A stretch of 24,343 bases of DNA from the NCBI GenBank assembly GCA_964447145.1, contig CAYURW010000034.1:1-24343 (forward strand). The letters run 5' to 3'. The notes beneath the pieces were generated by a model that was not told where the DNA came from, made no database searches, and worked only from the letters and a program-made list of their open reading frames with translations. The stretch's first letter is position 1, and each line of letters starts with the position of its first letter. A program made the position numbers and the translations under genes. The stretch is from BRH-c25 sp964447145 (GTDB taxonomy: Bacteria; Bacillota; Clostridia; Lutisporales; Lutisporaceae). Of this stretch, positions 21,602 through 24,343 are shown one piece after another.

Positions 21602-22889
21602 CCGGAAGTTCTACGACAAAAACAGCCCCTCCCTCTGAGTTATTATACGCAGACAACCTGCCGCAATGGCTCTCAATTATTTTTCGGGATATTGCCAACC
21701 CCAAACCTGTACCGGTATCCTTTGTAGTAAAAAACGGGTCAAATATCTTGTCTAAATATTCAGAATTGATTCCAGTTCCATTATCTCTAAACTCCATTCT
21801 TATTATTTCATTCGTTTTATCATGCCAAACTACTATGTCGATTCTACCATTTCTATTCAATGCGTCTATTCCGTTTTGAACTATATTAATTATTACTTGT
21901 TTTATGCTCTTACTATCACTATAAATAAAAGGCATCCCCTTTTGCATGTCGATGTTGATATCGATGTCCTTAAACCTGGCATTGCTTTCAAGCAACGGAG
22001 CTATTTCCTCAATTATGCCATTTACACTTGTCTTTTCAAGCCTTGGCCATTCTTGTGCCAGTGTAAGAAATCCTTGAACAAGTGTATTTATCCTATCTAT
22101 TTCACTCATTATTACAAAGAGATATTCACTTTCTTTAATGCAATACTTTTTCTCCAACAGTTGAACAAGACCCTTAATTGAACATATTGGATTTTTTATT
22201 TCGTGGGCCAGCTCAGCAGCCATCTGCCCGGCCGTCACGAGTCTTTCAGCATGGAACAGCTGCTGTTCAAGCTTTTTATTTTGGGTGATATCTCTCACAA
22301 CGGCAAAAGCTCCTGCCGGGCTTTTGTTTTTGCTCCCTAATAATTGGATAGACACCACAAAACAACATGCCTCGGAATTAACGGTAAACTCCATTTCTTT
22401 ACAGCTAAATTCCTTTTGCGTTTTTATGGATTCAAGCAAAAGTAACAATAGGGATTTGTAATCATTGCGGCAGTCCATACCATTGACTAAACTGCATAAG
22501 TCACTGTTAATTACTTGATTTTCTTCAATACCAAACATTTGACATAGACATTGGTTTATGATCCTTGCCTTCCCCTTATTATCTATTACTATTATGCCAT
22601 TGGATATTGCATTGAATATTTTACGACTAATAAAAACCTCTTCGTCCATTATGACGGGAATGCTCTTGAATTTAAAGCTTTTCCTGATTACTCCGTATAT
22701 CTCTTCGGCCATCAGTAATAGAATAATTACTTCACCAAAAACGAGTGCCTTTAATATCTGCAATTTGCCGGCATCTGAATTGGCATACGCAAACATAGCA
22801 TAAGCAGTTGTTGACATAACAAGCACTGCAGCCAATAGTACAAAAATATATTTAATTTTAATCGAATTACTCTTTAATACTTCCTTCAT
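21594..22889 (-). CDS. PAS-domain sensor histidine kinase (Kin-type)
   Basis: A membrane sensor kinase. Two N-terminal helices (IFVLLAAVLVMSTTAYAMFA and ALVFGEVIILLLMAEEIYG) are followed by a PAS domain (about 85-200, IISNGIIVIDNKGKARIIN-like). The HisKA box is AELAHEIKNPICSIKGL. The ATPase domain has the N-box NIVQNGIDAL, the G1 box DNGTGI, FDPFFTTK, and the G2 box GTGLGLAI. The HisKA wording resembles the Bacillus Kin sporulation kinases. No response regulator gene is adjacent, so it is an orphan, consistent with feeding a phosphorelay to Spo0A, but this is inference. The start at 22889 (MKEVLKSNSIKIKY) is uncertain: a GTG at 22931 is in frame with no better ribosome site. Confidence 0.9.
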   Translation of the reverse strand: MKEVLKSNSIKIKYIFVLLAAVLVMSTTAYAMFAYANSDAGKLQILKALVFGEVIILLLMAEEIYGVIRKSFKFKSIPVIMDEEVFISRKIFNAISNGIIVIDNKGKARIINQCLCQMFGIEENQVINSDLCSLVNGMDCRNDYKSLLLLLLESIKTQKEFSCKEMEFTVNSEACCFVVSIQLLGSKNKSPAGAFAVVRDITQNKKLEQQLFHAERLVTAGQMAAELAHEIKNPICSIKGLVQLLEKKYCIKESEYLFVIMSEIDRINTLVQGFLTLAQEWPRLEKTSVNGIIEEIAPLLESNARFKDIDINIDMQKGMPFIYSDSKSIKQVIINIVQNGIDALNRNGRIDIVVWHDKTNEIIRMEFRDNGTGINSEYLDKIFDPFFTTKDTGTGLGLAISRKIIESHCGRLSAYNNSEGGAVFVVELPVI

Positions 22890-22953
22890 AAATAAGCCCA
22901 CTCTCTTACACGTGAAATCCATATTATGCACATTTATCCATTAACCCAAATAT

Positions 22954-22982
22954 ATTATATAATAAAAATTGGAATATGTCTT
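22954..22982 (-). promoter_or_regulatory. Probable sigma-A promoter of the histidine kinase gene
   Basis: A perfect TATAAT (22954-22959) lies 17 bp from a weaker AAGACA (22977-22982) on the minus strand. If used, the leader to 22889 is about 58 nt, which favours the internal start over the GTG at 22931. Confidence 0.5.
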
Positions 22983-23046
22983 ATTTATATATTGGTATAT
23001 AGTGAATATTATATATAGCGCAAAGTATAACCATGGGATCACACTA

Positions 23047-23080
23047 TTTGCAGTGTGCATGATGTTTTATACACTGCAAA
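23047..23080. repeat. Perfect inverted repeat between the kinase and XRE genes
   Basis: Ten-base arms TTTGCAGTGT (23047-23056) and ACACTGCAAA (23071-23080) with a 14-base centre. No T-run follows on either strand, so a terminator is unlikely. The site lies between two divergent promoters and may be an operator, possibly for the adjacent XRE regulator. Confidence 0.65.
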
Positions 23081-23108
23081 AGTATGATATAAATATCTCT
23101 ACGATTTT

Positions 23109-23137
23109 TTGAAACTCTACGGAGTGTTTATTGTAAT
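23109..23137 (+). promoter_or_regulatory. Sigma-A promoter of the XRE-desulfoferrodoxin gene
   Basis: TTGAAA (23109-23114), 17 bp, TGTAAT (23132-23137). The start would be near 23144, some 37 bp ahead of the ATG; GGGAGG lies nine bases before the ATG. Confidence 0.6.
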
Positions 23138-23180
23138 AATTGTAATGCTCTACTAAACTATAAATGGGAGGCAAACAAAT

Positions 23181-23765
23181 ATGGATTGTAAAAAAATCGG
23201 TAAGCTGATTTACAGCTTGCGAAAAGAGAGAAACCTGACTCAGCAGAAATTAGCTGAATACATGAATATCAGTGATAAAGCCATTTCAAAATGGGAACGC
23301 GGGTTAGGGTGCCCTGATATTTCATTGCTTCCTGAATTATCAAATATTTTTGGTGTCAATTTAGAGAATTTGCTTGCGGGTGAATTAGATGCCAACGATT
23401 TAGTAGGAGGCAATATGAAAAAACTAAAGTTTTATGTCTGTCCATCATGTGGCAATCTATTAACAGGAACCACTGAGGCTGCAATATCCTGTTGTGGAAA
23501 AAAACTGCCGGTATTGGTTCCCCAGAAAGCGATGGACACAGAAAAGTTAACAGTGGAAATAATAGAAAATGAATTCTTCATTACGACAGAGCATGAAATG
23601 TCAAAAGAACACTACATTACATTTATCGCACTTTTGACAGGAGATAGTATCATGCTTCGTAAACAGTATCCTGAATGGAATATTCAGACACGCATCCCTT
23701 GTTTTGGACACGGAATGTTAATGTGGCATTGTACAAATCATGGCTTGTTTTTTCAGTTAATTTAG
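23181..23765 (+). CDS. XRE transcription factor fused to a desulfoferrodoxin-like domain
   Basis: A 194-residue predicted redox-responsive regulator. Residues 5-65 form an XRE helix-turn-helix (RNLTQQKLAEYMNISDKAIS, WERG). Residues 83-110 look like a desulforedoxin FeCys4 centre: CPSC (87, 90) and CC (104, 105). Residues 118-190 look like the superoxide reductase domain: His138 and His144 (EHEMSKEHYITFI) and the C-terminal Cys184/His187 (CTNHGLF). The first iron-ligand His, expected after Glu-Lys (EKH), is replaced by Leu123 (EKL), so centre II would have four of five ligands. This suggests sensing and not catalysis. Both domain assignments are by motif recognition. A perfect inverted repeat upstream may be its operator. 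The gene is monocistronic and convergent with the rRNA operon. Confidence 0.85.
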   Translation: MDCKKIGKLIYSLRKERNLTQQKLAEYMNISDKAISKWERGLGCPDISLLPELSNIFGVNLENLLAGELDANDLVGGNMKKLKFYVCPSCGNLLTGTTEAAISCCGKKLPVLVPQKAMDTEKLTVEIIENEFFITTEHEMSKEHYITFIALLTGDSIMLRKQYPEWNIQTRIPCFGHGMLMWHCTNHGLFFQLI

Positions 23766-23794
23766 AAGGTTATGAAGCTTCATTTCCAACGAAG

Positions 23795-23841
23795 CATAAA
23801 CAAAAGATGACAAGAATAAATCTTGTCATCTTTTGTTTATG
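23795..23841 (-). terminator. Large terminator hairpin at the end of the rRNA operon
   Basis: Two perfect 21-bp arms (23795-23815 and 23821-23841) with a five-base loop. The distal arm contains CTTTTGTTT on both strands, so it probably terminates both the rRNA operon (minus) and the XRE gene (plus). A smaller competing hairpin (GCTTC/GAAGC with flanks) is at about 23770-23800. Confidence 0.8.
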
Positions 23842-23958
23842 ACCCGGCGGTGTTCTGCTCTCCCGGGACCCTACGGTCCAAGTACCATCGACACCGGAGA
23901 GCTTAACTTCTGTGTTCGGTATGGGAACAGGTGTAGCCTCTCCGTCATAACCACCGGA
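23842..23958 (-). rRNA. rrf: 5S ribosomal RNA
   Basis: The minus strand carries the canonical 5S core, including CACCTGTTCCCATACCGAAC and ACAGAAGTTAAGCTC. The ends CCGGTGGT and ACACCGCCGG pair to form helix I, which fixes the boundaries to within two bases. About 117 nt long. RNase M5, encoded at 5067-5705, would mature it. Confidence 0.97.
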
Positions 23959-24343
23959 TTCTTATCGTGATGACCTGCGCATTACTTCGTCAGCTTCGCA
24001 CTTTGTCGTCAGACTACGTCTTCATGTACTCACGTATACTTTATACACTCCGTGCATTCATCCTTGTCTTCCTAAAATTGCTCGCTTCTGATGCTTCTCT
24101 CTATTTGATTTCTTGCCCTTCGTTTCTGCATCTGCTTAGCTGCTTTCCATTAGTACATCCAGTAAGTCACGCATTTCCCGTCAAGAAGTTCCATGAACCT
24201 TTGCTCTATTGCAGCGCTCCGCGCAGCAACCCGCAAAGGGGAACTTCTAACCGTTAAATGCTTCTTTACACCTTCAAAACTGCACAATACCGTTTGCTTT
24301 GCATTAATCCACGCATTTTACTATCTGCTTCAAATCCAACTTT
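23959..24343 (-). other. Long 23S-5S spacer of the rRNA operon
   Basis: At least 385 nt between the 5S gene and the right edge, with no 23S sequence recognised. The segment TGTGCAGTTTTGAAGG (about 24271-24286 on the minus strand) is typical of clostridial rRNA spacers and usually lies close to the 5S. Here about 310 extra bases intervene, including a three-tier hairpin. No tRNA or credible coding frame was found. Confidence 0.7.
24184..24248 (-). ncRNA. Three-tier stem-loop in the 23S-5S spacer
   Basis: A 65-nt self-complementary element. Outer arms AGAAGTTCC/GGAACTTCT (9 bp), middle arms CCTTTGC/GCAAAGG (7 bp) and inner arms TTGCAGCGC/GCGCAGCAA (8 of 9 bp) around a three-base loop. It could be an RNase III processing site or an inserted structured RNA. 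Called a structured RNA only because of the stem; no known family is claimed. Confidence 0.5.

Noticed and set aside
23967..24257. Plus-strand open frame of 96 codons over the 23S-5S spacer
   Set aside because: It runs antisense to the rRNA operon, has no ribosome site and its composition is low-complexity hydrophobic; it is not supported as a gene.
24100..24343. Possible 3' end of 23S rRNA within the window
   Set aside because: A faint likeness (TGTACTAATGG) to the 23S end was seen, but the canonical 3' terminal sequence is absent and the typical spacer segment lies further right.

Overview
The window comes from a low-GC, endospore-forming Firmicute, most likely a clostridium. The gene order closely follows the chromosomal region just downstream of oriC in Bacillus subtilis. 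Read on the minus strand it is yaaO-like decarboxylase, yaaQ/darA, yaaR, holB, yaaT/ricT, (ferredoxin), yabB/trmN6, yabC/rsmI, abrB, metG, yabD/tatD, yabE, rnmV, rsmA/ksgA. Clostridial traits are the insertion of a small ferredoxin and a DUF1858 gene, an AbrB with a C-terminal Cys4 motif, spmAB, and a T-box leader in front of metG. Genus-level assignment is not possible from the sequence alone.

Layout from left to right. 1-1703: arginine genes argG-argH (argH runs off the left edge) behind a sigma-A promoter that overlaps an ArgR-type palindrome. 1716-4264: rodA, then a Pro/Glu-rich protein of unknown function behind a possible sigma-K promoter. 4265-9926: the conserved housekeeping block metG-tatD-yabE-rnmV-rsmA. 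9946-10262: the T-box leader and promoter of metG. 10312-11408: spore maturation genes spmA-spmB. 11432-13233: a FAD/Rieske oxidoreductase followed by a degenerate 19-bp tandem repeat array and a terminator. 13607-13924: abrB on the plus strand, with a perfect Spo0A box just downstream of its promoter. 14071-20210: decarboxylase-darA-yaaR-holB-ricT, ferredoxin, trmN6-like, rsmI and DUF1858 genes, all on the minus strand. 20421-22982: ytvI-like membrane protein convergent with a PAS histidine kinase. 23047-23765: an XRE regulator fused to a desulfoferrodoxin-like domain. 23795-24343: the end of an rRNA operon (terminator, 5S rRNA, long 23S-5S spacer).

Common threads are translation and rRNA/tRNA maturation (metG, rsmA, rnmV, rsmI, trmN6-like, 5S), envelope growth (rodA, yabE), and control of sporulation (abrB with a 0A box, ricT, spmAB, ytvI, a Kin-type kinase). 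The most unusual items are the XRE-desulfoferrodoxin fusion that lacks one expected iron ligand, the 19-bp repeat array that reaches into the oxidoreductase stop codon, and a three-tier hairpin inside an unusually long 23S-5S spacer. Two runs of N (10 and 45 bases) interrupt argG and rnmV; the second appears longer than the missing sequence should be.
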